Shown one piece after another: positions 25,801 through 38,727 of a stretch of DNA of 64,000 bases. The stretch is from Coturnix japonica. Taxonomy: Eukaryota; Chordata; Aves; Galliformes; Phasianidae. Numbering within the stretch: the stretch's first letter is position 1; each line of letters opens with the position of its first letter. The notes below the pieces were generated by a model. It did no database searches, was not told the DNA's origin, and saw only the letters and a list, made by a program, of their open reading frames with translations. The DNA lies in the NCBI RefSeq assembly GCF_001577835.2, contig NC_029518.1:47401640-47465639 (forward strand). The letters run 5' to 3'. Made by a program: the position numbers and the translations under genes.

Positions 25801-26324
25801 CAGTCACCTGGCACTGAGACAACACAGAGTCTGGCACATGCCATCAGCACAGAGTAAGAGACAACAGGGGTCAGTGGACACACAGATACTGTCTTCACAG
25901 GCAACAGCTTCCTCAGCCAGTACTTATCGTCATTTATCACAAAATAAGCACAACCGTTAGACTTACTGATGCTTGGAAACATACAGAGAGCAGAGCCTGG
26001 CCATTTTTGGCTGGGTTACACAGAACACATCTCCTTCCATTTACAGAGTCAGAGGAGAAAGAGGCCACTGAACTACTTGCAAGCAGAGCTTGCTGGGATG
26101 TGCAAACACACATCTTGCTGACTTCTGGGAAGACACATGGCTGTGTGCACTGTGGTCCAGCTGGCCCAACAGTTCCAGCCAGTAAATACTGCACAGTTGT
26201 GTGAGTGCTGCACAGCTTGCAATCAGACACATAAAGTACTGTTTGTGGAAGCTCCTTAGGCAGCCTTGCAGCCTGCTGCTACACAAGGCAGAGTTTCTAC
26301 AGGCCTGAAACACCAGGACTCTGA

Positions 26325-26421
26325 GAGCTCCTGCAACTGACCTGCATCTTATTTGTTTCTCCTGTTTTTTGATACTGCTGGCATCTACTATTTCCAGTCA
26401 AAAGGTCAGTTGCAGCAGCTC
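26325..26421. repeat. Inverted repeat, 19-bp arms, 59-base spacer
   Basis: Arm 26325-26343 (GAGCTCCTGCAACTGACCT) is the reverse complement of arm 26403-26421 with one mismatch (18 of 19). The flanks and spacer do not extend the match. It could fold as a hairpin, or be the ends of a decayed small element. Confidence 0.8.
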
Positions 26422-28329
26422 CTGTTCTTGACCACCTTCCCATGCATCTGAGATACTTCTAAGAGAGAAAATGCTGTCAAGTGTTGCCTATGACTTTGCC
26501 GTGCTAGGTCAACACTTCAAATTCATTTTCCTCTACAGAGCTACACTGTTTGCAGCATAAAAAAATAAGCAAAGCCTGAGCTCTTCCCACTCCCCCTGCC
26601 TTTCCTCATATACCTAACAGAAAAATAGCTGGAGCACAACTCCCACATATGCTACAAGATCCAAACTCCAGCAGCCCTGAACAGGCTTCTTCCTGTCCTA
26701 AGTCTATGCTAGAACTAGTAAAAAATTAACACTTTCAAGATTATAACATCTTTAGAGCAGAGGAAGTGAAAGAAAATCCAAACTCAAGCAAACCTGAATG
26801 CACTAAAAATGCATATCACTGCTATAACTAACAGAACTCTACACTTAAACTCATCATTCACCTACCAAGGCCACCTCTACTCAGCAGCTATGTACTTTCC
26901 CTCCAGCTTCACATCTGCAGCCTTGCCATCCTAATGAGAAACCTTTGCCAGCTGGATCCAGCTCCCAGAGCAATCTCTGTAATGAGGACAAGCACCTGGG
27001 GACTTACCTGCCTGGCTCAGGAGGAGAATTTAGTTTGTTTTTCCAATCCCCTGTACTGCAGAGTTCTCTGAGGCCATGATAAGTGAATGCCAGACCACCT
27101 GGCAGCAAAAGCAGATAAGGAAGGGACTGTGGAGGAGCAGATGAGTGGGAGGCAACTAGAGTAGGAGGAAAGAGTTAATCAGCTCTTGGATCCAAGCATT
27201 CAGCTTTGATGCCAAGCCTGGAAGAGGGTGCAGGTGTCTATTTGGTGAAACTGCCTTTTGGTTGTATAGCTTTGGGTTTTTTTTATTACATATTTTTTTA
27301 ATACTTTTGCTGTATTTTAGTCACAGCAAGTTGTGGAGACTTCACTTTCTTGTGAAGTTACTGTTCAGCCAAAGCCCAACTTTAAAAATACATTTCCTAA
27401 ACATGCACTATTTACTTTTGTCCTCAGTAACGTGATTGGCAGAAATAAGAGCTGCAAAAGCAGATCTTGTCAGTCATTCTTAAGCTTTCTTTAATATGGA
27501 AACAATTACCTGCCATTTAAACTGCGTTTTTAAAGTGCCATGGTGAGATTAATAGCATGTACATACCTGAAAGTTTCAACCTCTTTTTGTTTTCTAACGA
27601 GAACTTACTTATTTGTGGAGACTGCACAGGTGAGGTAGCCAACCTTTCCAGGTGGCCCCTGAAAAACCACCCAGACCTGTTTTCCATCATTTTCTGTAAG
27701 CATGCTGTGTGTTTTTGTACACGCATTTACCATTTTGCAGGCACTCACTGGTGCAGCTTTGAACATCTGTCCCATAAAATCCTAAGGATAAGTGTATGCT
27801 CATGTACAGAGGAGGCAACAAGAAACCATGTTGTCATTGCTCATGACCCATACAACATGGATAGGATCTGGGCCTGACATGGAGCAGATTTTTCTGTTCA
27901 TTTTCTACTTTTAGGCTTAGGTTTAGGAAGTGCAGCAGAGGATTAGCGTTTATTCACAAACAGTCATCAGTTGTGTATCGTGGGCACATACCCTACTTTA
28001 TCACCAGAAGGTCTTGATTGTGACCCCAAGCACAGACTCAGTGCCAGGTATAGCACAGTGTTTGTGCTCCGCTGCAAATGCCATTTTGCAAGGGAATGTG
28101 CTGGTTTATGGGATAGAAGTATAAAGCACAGAGCTAAGTTGAGATGCATTTGCCATTGCTGAGAAAGGAAACAATTATGCTATTTGTTTGGCTTCCAAGA
28201 TGTGAATAGCAAATGTCTTTCTCACCTCACTGAGGAAAAAAAATCACACCCAATACGGTTGAGGTGCACCACATTTTTACATGGCAACCTTGGAATTTGA
28301 ACACTTTTCTTTTTGTTACCTTAAAAAAA

Positions 28330-28332
<3 letters not shown>

Positions 28333-28367
<35 letters not shown>
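28333..28367. repeat. (TA)n microsatellite
   Basis: About 17 uninterrupted TA units after an A-rich run. Confidence 0.97.
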
Positions 28368-28370
<3 letters not shown>

Positions 28371-29465
28371 TTATCCCTTAGAGACGCCTCATGCATGAAC
28401 ATCTTGGGTTGTTTCCTATAAGATGGCAGAGCTCATAAATAAAAGGAATAGGCAGAGCAGCAGAAGTGAAACTCATTTCAAGCAGGCTTTTAGAGGAATT
28501 GATTTAGCTGCAGTCTGGACGTGATACTTGGCCGCAGGGTGGAAAAAAAGTGCCTTAGAGAAAGAAGGGCTGGTCCTGTCTCCAAGGGCTTGGCGATTGT
28601 TCCTAGGAGTTCTGGGCACCTGCAGGGAGCTCTTCTGGGAGAAGGTGACCTCTGATACTCCTTTGGCTGCCACTTTTCCTTATTGCAGAGAGCATGGCTG
28701 CAACTGAGATCACCATTTCCTAAGCTCAGATACACCTTCTCAAGAGCCAGCAGCCAATTAAGGGTTGTGATGTTTATGTCCAGTGACCAAAGGCTGGGCT
28801 TTGAGAGGAACACAGCAAGTATTTTTATTGGGAATGTCCCAGAGTTGCTGCTTTTGACTCACCATGTGAGTCTGCTGTGGACCCTCCCTCCGCTTTTCAG
28901 CCACTAGATGCCATGATGTGAATTCTGTGAGGTCCTCATGGTGGTGGTGTCCTCCAACTCCAACTGCAGGCTCTTCAGCACAGCTGCATATGGCAGTGTC
29001 GAGTTCCCCTCTTCCCCTTAGCTTCCACGGCAGCAACCTGTGCCCCCACACCAGGTCTTGGCTGCAGTTCCCCACAGTGACAGAATCCACAATGGGAACA
29101 TTAGAAGGTGTTTTCTGAGCCAAAGATTTTCTCCTGACAGGTTTCAGAAAGGCCTGTCTCCTCCTCGCTGTTGTTGTGTTACTCCAACCTTTGCAGCCCA
29201 GTGACCTGGTGTCACCCAGCAGTCCCTGCCCTGCATATGATTCATCCTTGCTGTGCTACTCTGATCAATCAGAGCAAATCAACAGCAGATGGGGGCACAT
29301 TGCCATGTGGGTTGGAGGTTCACGTCCCACCCCTGGCTGCATGCTGGGCAAAGCCCTCCTTAGCCTGTGCAGTTTTTTCAGCGCCTCCCTTCTAACTGTC
29401 ATGGTGCTGCCAAAGGGGTTGGAAACACAGCTCTATAGCTTCAGACACACAGAAATCCTGAACGT

Positions 29466-29722
29466 AGAATTGTCTAAGTTGGAAGGGACCTTTAAAGGTC
29501 ATCCAGTCCAACTCCCCTGCAATGATCAAGGACACCCACAGTTAGATCATGTTGCTCAGAGCCCCTCCAGCCTGACCTTGAATGACTGCATGGATGGGGC
29601 ATCCACCACCTCTCACCCTTATTGTAAAAGAAACAACTTCTTATAGCCAGTCTAAATCTCCCCTCTTTTAGTTTGAAATCTTTCCACCTTGTCCTATCAC
29701 AGCAGACCCTGATAAAGACTCT
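29466..29722 (-). mobile_element. CR1 LINE 3' end
   Basis: Antisense CR1: TAAGTTGGAAGGGACCTTTA, GGTCATCCAGTCCAACTCCC, GGGGCATCCACCACCTCTC and AAATCTCCCCTCTTTTAGTT. Its first bases closely resemble the copy at 7098, so it is probably the same subfamily. Confidence 0.95.
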
Positions 29723-31318
29723 GTTTCCTTCTTTCTTATAGCCCTGGCTTAGCTTGCCTTATAACAGCTATCACCTGCAGGGTGAGGTGGGACAGGGTGG
29801 TGAGCATATCCCTCATGACAAGGCAGAGCAGTGCCCTGGCTGGCCTGGTGTGTGAATGTGATGGTGTTGATGACTGGCCCCAGGGTGTGGAGGTGGCAGT
29901 GGCCATGACTCGCCTGGGGTGAGATACAGCCCTGGTTTCCATTCCAAGGTCTTGTGCTGAGCACAGATTTGTTGGGGCAGGGGCCAGCGCCAGGGGATTT
30001 CACATGCAATATGAACTGCTCTAACAGGCATGCTGTGGGTGAGTTAAGGACATACTTTCAGCCTTAATTCTGAGTTTCCTAGGTTTTGTCAGTTTCAGCC
30101 AGATCCCTAATGTTATTTTAATGCAGTTGTTTTGTGTGTGAATAATATGCTTTTGATGCCAAACCACAAGCCCTGGAACCAATATCTCATAAAAATGCCT
30201 AGAGTCCAAAGCTAATAGCTGTTACTCAGCTGATCGAGTGATGCCTTAAAAGTTACAGGTTAATGCTGTTCCCCAGGGGAAGGAAACATTAAGTCTGTTG
30301 GGGCTGGGTACCCTCACGCAGTGTCTGACCAGGGGCTGGGGGTGCAGGTCATAGTGGGCCAGGGGCACCCTGTTGAATGGCTCTACCTGGGTTCTCCAAG
30401 GGATGGGGGTAAGGGTGTTAATGAGTTTTTCCACAAGGATGCCTGGATAAGGGCAATGAAAGCAATGGGTCACTGCAGCTCACACTCTCCCAGCCCTGCT
30501 GCAGTGGGCTTTAACTCAAAGGACACCACAAAGGGGGGGTGGCATTGGCTTGCTGTCCCAGCTGGCAGCATTGGCGTGATGGCAGACGTGGTGAGGTTAG
30601 ATCCCATGGTGCTGCTCCATTCTTCAACTGGGGCAATGGGGAGAAGGAATAGGAACTAGGGGTGAAGCCATCCCTATGTGCTCACCTTCACTCCAGGCTG
30701 GGAAATCAAGCCACAGGATGTCAGTGCAGCCTGTACAAATGCCAAGCCTTCCGAAAAAATGTGACTATCTTTTTACAAGAGCATGCAGGAAGATCTCTTT
30801 CCCAGAACATCTTCTTATTTAGGAAACTCACATCACGGTGGCAAAGCTAAGCAGAATGCTTATTTGGGAATAAGAAAATGAGATGTGGCCTGAATGTAGA
30901 CACCACAGCAAAAAGCTGGAGGGCACACCAGAGGCAGTTGCTTGCTCACAGTGCTGGATGGGCTGGAGGCCCAGACAGCTGCGATTTGTTGCCTGTATCC
31001 TCAGATACTTGCTGTGGAGTTGTAAGGTATTGATTATTTTCCTGTTACAACACAGAGGAATTAGCTAGATTAGCTTCTGCAAAGGTGAGAAAGAAATGTG
31101 TCGTGTAGACTGTTAGTTTTGCTCTAATTGGATTCACACCCTCTTTCTGAATAAATCTTGTTTTACTCCAGCTCTTCTGTTTTTTTGTGGGCATGAATGC
31201 TGAGGAGCTCTTCCCAGGGCGAGCAGTGAACCTCACCATTGGTGGAGAAAGCAAAGGGAAAGTGTGGCTGCCACCTGAGGGGCAGGCAGCCTGCAAACAG
31301 TGCAGCCAAGGAAGCTGT

Positions 31319-31382
31319 GACAGAATCATTAAGGTTAGAAAACACCACTGAGATCATCTTGTCCAACAGTCAGTGGTCACAT
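31319..31382 (-). mobile_element. CR1 LINE 3' tip
   Basis: ACAGAATCATTAAGGTTAGA, ACCACTGAGATCATCTTGTC and CAACAGTCAGTG: the last about 65 bases of a diverged CR1 on the minus strand. Confidence 0.8.
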
Positions 31383-32378
31383 CCCAGGTAATGCTTCCCA
31401 ATCACAGACAGCTTTTGGCAGGGCGAGGTAAAGCCCCTCTTTTCACAAAGAGATCGAAGATTTTGAGTCCTTCGGGACACAATTTTCACACCTACTCTGG
31501 GCAACCTGCCCAGAGTGTGGTGGCGGTGCTTATCAGAAAGCAGTGCGTACTGGTCTCCATTCAGCAGTGAGCAGCACCGTATACTAAAATTGTCAGCAAA
31601 TTTTCAGCCGCAGCTCATCATCTTTTCTAGCTGGTGGAGAACACTGTAAATAAATGATCTCTGTCTGCTGTTTTTCCTGGTCTCCTTGCTCAGAAATGTG
31701 GAAAGTACCTGAAGCAGGAGTGGCTTCTCAGATTTGCCCTTTAAAATGTGAGAAACAAAATGAGCTCAGATAGAAAAGAAAGAAAGTGCAGAGTTTAAGA
31801 TTCCTGGGCCTGTCCTGTGGTAGATCACCAAGCACTCTGCTAAACAAGTAAACCTCTTTCACCTTTTTGTGCCCTGCACCGTGGAAACTTTTGACATCTC
31901 TTCTGGTGGCTGTGGTCTGAAGATAAGCTCTGCCTCTGGGTCAGTTGGGTATCAAAAGCCTCAGACCAGCTGGATGGTCTGAATACGCATTTCAGAGTTA
32001 AGCCTTAGCTTTGAAATTCTTCCACTTAGAATGCATTTCTACAGAGAATGAATGAATGTTACACCAGGAAGTCAGTCTTCTGTGTAAAGCACCTGCTCCT
32101 GCAGTTTCCAAAGATGTCCTGTATTTGTGGATACCTCTGGGTCCACACAAATCCGTGACTTGTCTGAGGCAGTGTGGTAGGTCTTATTGGAATTCATGCA
32201 TGTATATTACACTTGACAGGAAATTTCTCTTATCTTGCTGTTTTGACTGTGTTTTTTCCAATCACAGATGATTATTTTCTGTTGGCTTAATTATTCAACA
32301 ACTGGACAATGAAGAATCAAATAAATCCTCATGCTCTTATGGTACCTTCTCTTTCTAGGCGGGTGTTCAAGTGATTGG

Positions 32379-32431
32379 ACACACACACACACACACACAC
32401 ACACACCACACACACACACATATATATATAT
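32379..32431. repeat. (AC)n-(TA)n compound microsatellite
   Basis: AC units from 32379 with one CC interruption near 32406, passing into TA units to 32431. Confidence 0.97.
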
Positions 32432-33924
32432 GCAAACAGGAAAGCAAAGGAGAACATTATTTCAAATGGAAATAAAATGTGCAGTTTGTAGGGTCAAGGC
32501 ACTGCTTTCTTGTCACAGTACCTACAGAGCAAACAGGGAGAGGCTAAGCAGTACAGTGGGGAAGGAATGGGATCACTGGGTGGCACAGTAAAATGCTAGT
32601 AGGGGAAGCAATGGTCACCTGTCCCTCTTTCGGTGTCCTGCCAGGGGACAATGTAAATGGGAAGATGCTAGTATGATCTGGATGGAATCTGATGCAGAAC
32701 TTTATGAAGCAGCAAAATGGCTTTTGGAAATGTAGCATGTAGCAAGAAAACCCATTCATTGCTTTTTGATCAAGTGGTAAATTGAAGGACACTGTATAAA
32801 CTGTGGGAATACTGCAACAGTCCTCAACACAAAACTCTGCTAAATCCCTCTCTTCAGTAGTTTCCAGATCACAGAAACACTGTGTGAAGGGGAGAGGAGA
32901 GAGTCAAGGAGCATTTAAGAAGCCAGGGCAGAAAATTATGCATCTCTTCAAGAAAAACTGAAAATATTTAACATCTCCAAGCAGACAAGCTCATAAGTGA
33001 GCCTGCTTTATTGTGGACTGGCTGATTCGTCAACTTAGTATTCAGGAACGGGAACAATTGCCATAGCAACATTCCCATCTTCTGACACGCATCATGCAGA
33101 TCATGTAGTCAAGGCAGCGCAGCACCCTCTCACACATGTGCTCTGTGAACTTTTGTATTCCTGACAATATTAAAGACAGAAATATGATTGACATTCTTGC
33201 CTGTGTTTCTTAATGATTCCTTAAAAAAATATGGAGATGCCTCCCTTCCCCCATCCTCCTCCTTTGAACTGTTTTCTCTCCATCCCACTGAAATTATGAG
33301 AACAGCTCATGCCCCAGATCTGCAGATATGTGTTCCTGAAAGTAGTCCTACGCTATGCAAATGTGTGAACTGTAAAATGCAGAGGGTTTTAAAAATTAAC
33401 TGTATCCAGCAAAATCTAAATCCTGAGTAAAAGCGTTGAAAGGAGTGAGAAACCTTCCAGTACCTGAGTCAACACTGTTCTATTAAACAAAGCCTGGCAT
33501 CATTTTTCTTCCTCTTTTGTTGTTTTTGTTTTGTTCTGACTTAATGTGAAATCTCCAGTCATACACGCCAACCACATACATTTCAGTATGTATGTCATCC
33601 TATGGGATCTGCATTCACAAGCACAGCAGCTGTGTTTCCAGCCAAAGTCCAGCCATGCCTTGGGCTACATGGAATTCCTGCTGAAGGAAGAGACCTGCAG
33701 CATGGCTAAGATGTGGTCCACTACAAACAGTCTGCTGCAACACTGCAACATAACCACTTTTGCAGCCCTAACAGCAGTGGCAACCAGGCACTTGACTTTA
33801 CAAGCATTCTTGTTTTAATTGTATCATAGACCATCCAGTGGAACTCTTTCTAAATTTACCTCTAGGTCAGAAGTGTAGCTCCCTCCCAAATCTCTGTAAT
33901 AGTAGAAATAGCTGGGATATCATA

Positions 33925-33995
33925 GGTAGATCAGGTTGACAGTTGGACTTTGTGAGCTTGAAGATCTTTTCCAACTTAGATTATCTTATAAATCT
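33925..33995 (+). mobile_element. Possible decayed CR1 3' tip
   Basis: GTAGATCAGGTTGACAGTTG, AAGATCTTTTCCAACTTAGA and a TTATCTTATAAATCT end resemble a worn CR1 terminus in sense orientation. Confidence 0.5.
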
Positions 33996-36900
33996 AAAAT
34001 CATACCACTACACAGGTATGCCTCTAATTATGCGTATCTCACCAGTGGTTCTGCCATTGAAAGTATTACAATATATTGCCATTTGCCTAAGTATTTATTC
34101 CTCAGACCTGGGATTTTAAATGCTGTCTTCTCCTCCTGTGGTGCCTGTAGCACCACTCCGGCGTTTTGGTTGGTCCCAGCAGCTCCTTTGACTTTCAAAA
34201 CCATCTGTATCTGTGGCCCCAGAAGAGGGAGAGTGAAACCCAGTTTGCCTGAGTGCATCTTTCTGAATGTAGCAGCACCCAACTGTGGGCTGCACTTAAG
34301 TCAGGTGATTTTTTTTTTTTCCTAACCTGCTTTATCTTCTCTTGTTCCCTCTTACACAGCTTCCCCAGAGCCGCCTCATGAGGGTTCACTGCAAGATGTT
34401 CCTGATGCATGGGACAAGGTCCTGCTGTCTGTGCCAAGAGAGTTCCTTTGTATGATGGCTCAGCTGGAGGCAAGTCACCTTCAGATGGGTGCGAGTGAAT
34501 GACCAAACCCAAGGCCTTTGGAAGAGAATGTCCTGAGCACTCCCATCGTGTGGGACACAAGCCCTGCTGGTCTGCACATGTTGAATTCCCCTGGTAAGCT
34601 GTCCCATGCACACTCCACGCTCCTGTCCCTGAGGCTTACACATGTTACAAGTGTAATCCACATGCTGTGCAAATCTAAACATTTTACAGATCTTTTATTG
34701 ATTTTGGTTTCTTTTCCTTCTTTCTTTCCTTCCTTCATTTGTTTGCTTGTTCACTCCCGTCCTCCACAACATTCCTCTCCAATATTTAGGGTCACTGTAC
34801 AAAGCTTAGGTAACTTCTCACCCCAGGGAGGGTGAGTATCCTTATGCTGCGGTCAGTATTGCTCAGTGTTCACCTGGGACTGCATCTTGAATGAGTCCCT
34901 ATGATTTTCAGGTTGAACATTCTCTTCCTCTGTGTACTCCACAGCTGTTTGTTCCAAGAAATTATCATTCCTGAAATTCCTTCTTTATAACCTGCCCAAT
35001 GGTGACTCCGCCACACTGTATATGTGTAGTAGATGTCCTCCATTATCATAATCTTTGCTGCTTATGTATTTTGCACTTAACTGCCTCCTTCTGCTCCATA
35101 CTCCCATTTTGTTAAGCCACTTCCAGAGAAAATGGTTTGCAGCTTAATACCAGCAGCAGAAGACAGATGACCTTCCCATCTTTTATCCTATTACATCTGT
35201 CAGGTGTAAACTTAGAAGCTAAATTAGGAACCATTATTTTATAAGAACAAATTATTTTATTTTACATAGCAAATAAATGAGGACAATTATACGTAGAAAG
35301 CTAGCCAGGCACCGCTCTGCCTGCAAAATTAGATTAAACATGCAGAAATGCAGAAGCAAAAATTTCTTAAGCAGTGCACAGTCTGTAGATGTTATCTATC
35401 TGTACATGTCCACAGTGCAGTGCAGGGAACTGTGGCTGAAGATTGTGCTCGACAGCCTTACACTGAGGGGAAAAGCAGAAGCAACACGAGCTGCAAGTTT
35501 GGAGTCAGGATGGAACTCCTGCCCTGAACAAGAATTTTACCTTTCGTAGCTCCTGATTTCTTTTCATGGTAAGCAAGTAACTGTCATTTAACACCTGTCA
35601 TTAATTATTTCAGTTGCAGATAGTGTGTGTCTGTATTAACATGTGTGTATATATAGATATGTACACAGGTCAGTGTTGAACTTTTATATATCCAATATAC
35701 ATACCGTGGGGATGGTTTGCATATTAGAAAAAGAGATATTATGTCCTAGTACTGACTGTACTGTAGCTGTCTCTATATTTAGAACGCACACTGCAGAGAT
35801 ACTTCTCCAGCCTAATCGTAGATATTTACTTTTTAATACATGAGCTATGTATGAAATGCTGAACTTGGACATCGTGATTAGCTACAATACAGATAATGAG
35901 AAAAAGATGCTATTTTACTTCTCTCTCTTTTTACGCAGCTCTAAGGAACAGCAAAAAGCTCCTCTGGTGGGCCAAGAAGTCCGTACCCTATCTTTCAAAT
36001 TTCCATACTGGCATTTATGGTGTGGAGGTTCAAACCCCTTTTACAGCTGTGGTCTGAACAAAAAGGGGCACTTAAGGGAGCAGGACTACAACCTGCTCTT
36101 CTGGGTTACATTAAAATCCATTTATTTCCATCTGTTACTTGGACAACACAGAGAGCATTCTAGATAAAAATAAAACTGCTTATTTTTGAGAATATACGTT
36201 AAACCTCTTTGTTGTTTATGGTCTGCAAATTGGACGGTTCTGTTCTTAGAGTTATTTAATAATATAAAAGGAAGTAACGGTGCTCGAAAGACCTATTTTC
36301 ATTCTAAACACAAAAAGCTTTTTCATTTAATTACGTCATTGGAAGCACTACAGAAAGCGTCCCACCTGCAAGTGCTCTTGCACCCTCATTCAGCAAAGCC
36401 TGTGCATTGAGAAACACCTGTGTGTATGCTTTGAATTCAGCAAGTGCTTAAGTACTTTTCTAAACAGATGTCGACAGTCAAATCTGTTTACTTTCCAGAC
36501 TAATTTCATTCCCCCTTTGCTCCTCTTGCCTCAAAAAAATAGAGATCATCGCCTCTGTTGAAATTAACCCATCAAACCTACAAACATTTATATTTCCTGG
36601 GATTTCTGAAACAGCCAAGGCTGTATGTGCAACCCAGCTTTAATACTATGATCAGATATACTGACGACATTTGCACTTTTACAACACTTATGAACATCTC
36701 GAGCCAAATACAATGGCCCACATTTAAAATAAAAACTCCCATGTTTCACTGCAACACCTCTGACCCCAGTTTAAGCTGCTGGCTAAAGCAGCATGTGATG
36801 CTTTTGAACCACAGGAGCAGTGCAGAGCAGGTGGGATACCCCAGTGTCTATGACCTGTTCTACTAGCATGCATTACAATTTGATTAGGAGCTTTCTTTGG

Positions 36901-38702
36901 TTGCTGCTGATGGAAAATATCTGTCACCACCATTTGCCCCTGCACACATTAAAGACAGGAGCATTAGCAGACAGGATTAGTAACATAACTCCTTCAAGGC
37001 TGCATTCAGAGGCAACCACCTACACATCTCCTGCTGCTTGCTCTTTTATTCCCAGGGCAGGGAGCACCACACCTACCTCAGTAATGTCAACCTCAGGCTG
37101 ACGGTCTCTTCAGGACTACATTTTAACTCAAATTATAGATTATAAAAGCTTTCAGTGTAGAAACTGATGGTATCAGAGCCTTTGAAGGCTAACCAAGTGC
37201 ATATCAGAGCCCCGCAGGCTGGCCAAACTTACTTAATAAAAAATAAACAGTGAAGAAGTTGTTGCTGAGAAATAGTTTTTGAATAGCAAATCTATGCCTT
37301 GTACACTGTCATGACAAACTATCATTTGGAGCCTATTGGAAAGTGTAGCCACATTTTTAGTCTACTCAACAGTGTCCAAGAGGATATGACGGCAATTTAG
37401 CAGGTACTAGCAGAGAAACAAACTATATAATATTGGGGAAACTGACTGTCAGTTTCCTTTAAAATAATGTACCGATTGCTACAGAAAGAAGGCAAAATAC
37501 GGTTTTATCACATACAACCCAAATAAATCACAGACTAAATTTAGTTCTGAAATTGTGGCAATAATTAACAAATTATGGCAATTTCTTTGTAACTGGATGG
37601 TATGAGAGCTGTGTGTATTTATTTTGGGGTATCCAAATGCATACAGAAAGTGAGGATGAGCTCTGCAAAGCCAAACTAGGGCACACAGTCACACTGAAAT
37701 TTAAGGCAACTCTATGGTTAGTCATTCTAACCAGCTTTAAAAAAGTCCCCTTTTTCATGTTTTATACTAAGGCAAGAGAATATTATTCAGATTGCAAAGT
37801 CAGAGTGAGGTAATGTCAGAATTAAGGTTGTCTGTTCAACCTTAATTTGCCCTCTTCTGTGTATGCATTATGATACAGCCTTTAATTACATGATCACACA
37901 ATATTTTTTCCTCTGCCTCATTCATAACACATGATGGATGGTACTTGGTGAATGATGAAACCATATTTTGTTATTTTCCTTGTGGTTCAAGGTGTGGCAG
38001 CCTGCCTTATTTACTGCCAGCTGTATCTTTCTCTGACAACAGAACTAATGATTCCTTTACAGAATTTTGTATGTGGTTTTTCATTACAGCCAGGACATAC
38101 TTAACAAATATTAATAATTTAATTTTACAGCAGTTCTCCAGGGAATGGCTAGAAATCTTTCCATTTAGCTTATTTATCTGCAGCCTACTCTCATTGCTCA
38201 AGTTTTCCTCAAAGCTTTGTTTCCTTTCCTTGAATTCTGATTTACTTGCATTAGCTTTGGGGGGGTACTGACAATACACGGAAACCAAGGTCACAGTCCC
38301 CTTTCTGTTACACATCTTGGAAGTCAAACTCTGCATAGCTTGGAGAAAGTCAACAGAGCAGCAACTGCATGGCAAATACTGTTCAGCCAGTAGATGGACC
38401 ATTTCCAAAGTTGATAAACACTTTAGAGAATTAGTTGTGTATTACAAGGAAGTGCAGGGATGTTGGTGTTTTTTTTTTTTCTAGAACTTGTACAAAATAG
38501 ATTTTCTCCATAGAGTAGAAAGTGTTACTAACATAAATGCAATCCTTCTTCCAAAGATTCAGTTCCATAGCAAAAAATAGAGACAAGTCTTCTAGACATG
38601 GAACAAATACATCTTTTCCATGGACTTTTACTTGGAAATAGATGACTTGTTCTGACCAAAGTTGTTTTTTTTTCACCCCCAAGAGAAATACCTTTCAGGG
38701 AC

Positions 38703-38727
38703 AATTTCAGCCAAGATGGCTGAAATT
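38703..38727. repeat. Perfect inverted repeat, 11-bp arms, 3-base loop
   Basis: AATTTCAGCCA, spacer AGA, TGGCTGAAATT. A tight perfect palindrome in AT-rich intergenic DNA. Its centre reads AAGATGGC, the core of the YY1 site. Confidence 0.85.

Noticed and set aside
29176-29646. A 156-codon plus-strand frame
   Set aside because: Its second half runs antisense through a CR1 and the first half shows no family resemblance.
34195-34611. Overlapping minus-strand frames of 138 and 98 codons
   Set aside because: GC-richer patch with three frames open at once; no homology seen.
38007-38408. A 133-codon minus-strand frame opposite a 108-codon plus frame
   Set aside because: No recognised family, no splice or promoter context, and both strands open. 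Could not be supported as a gene.
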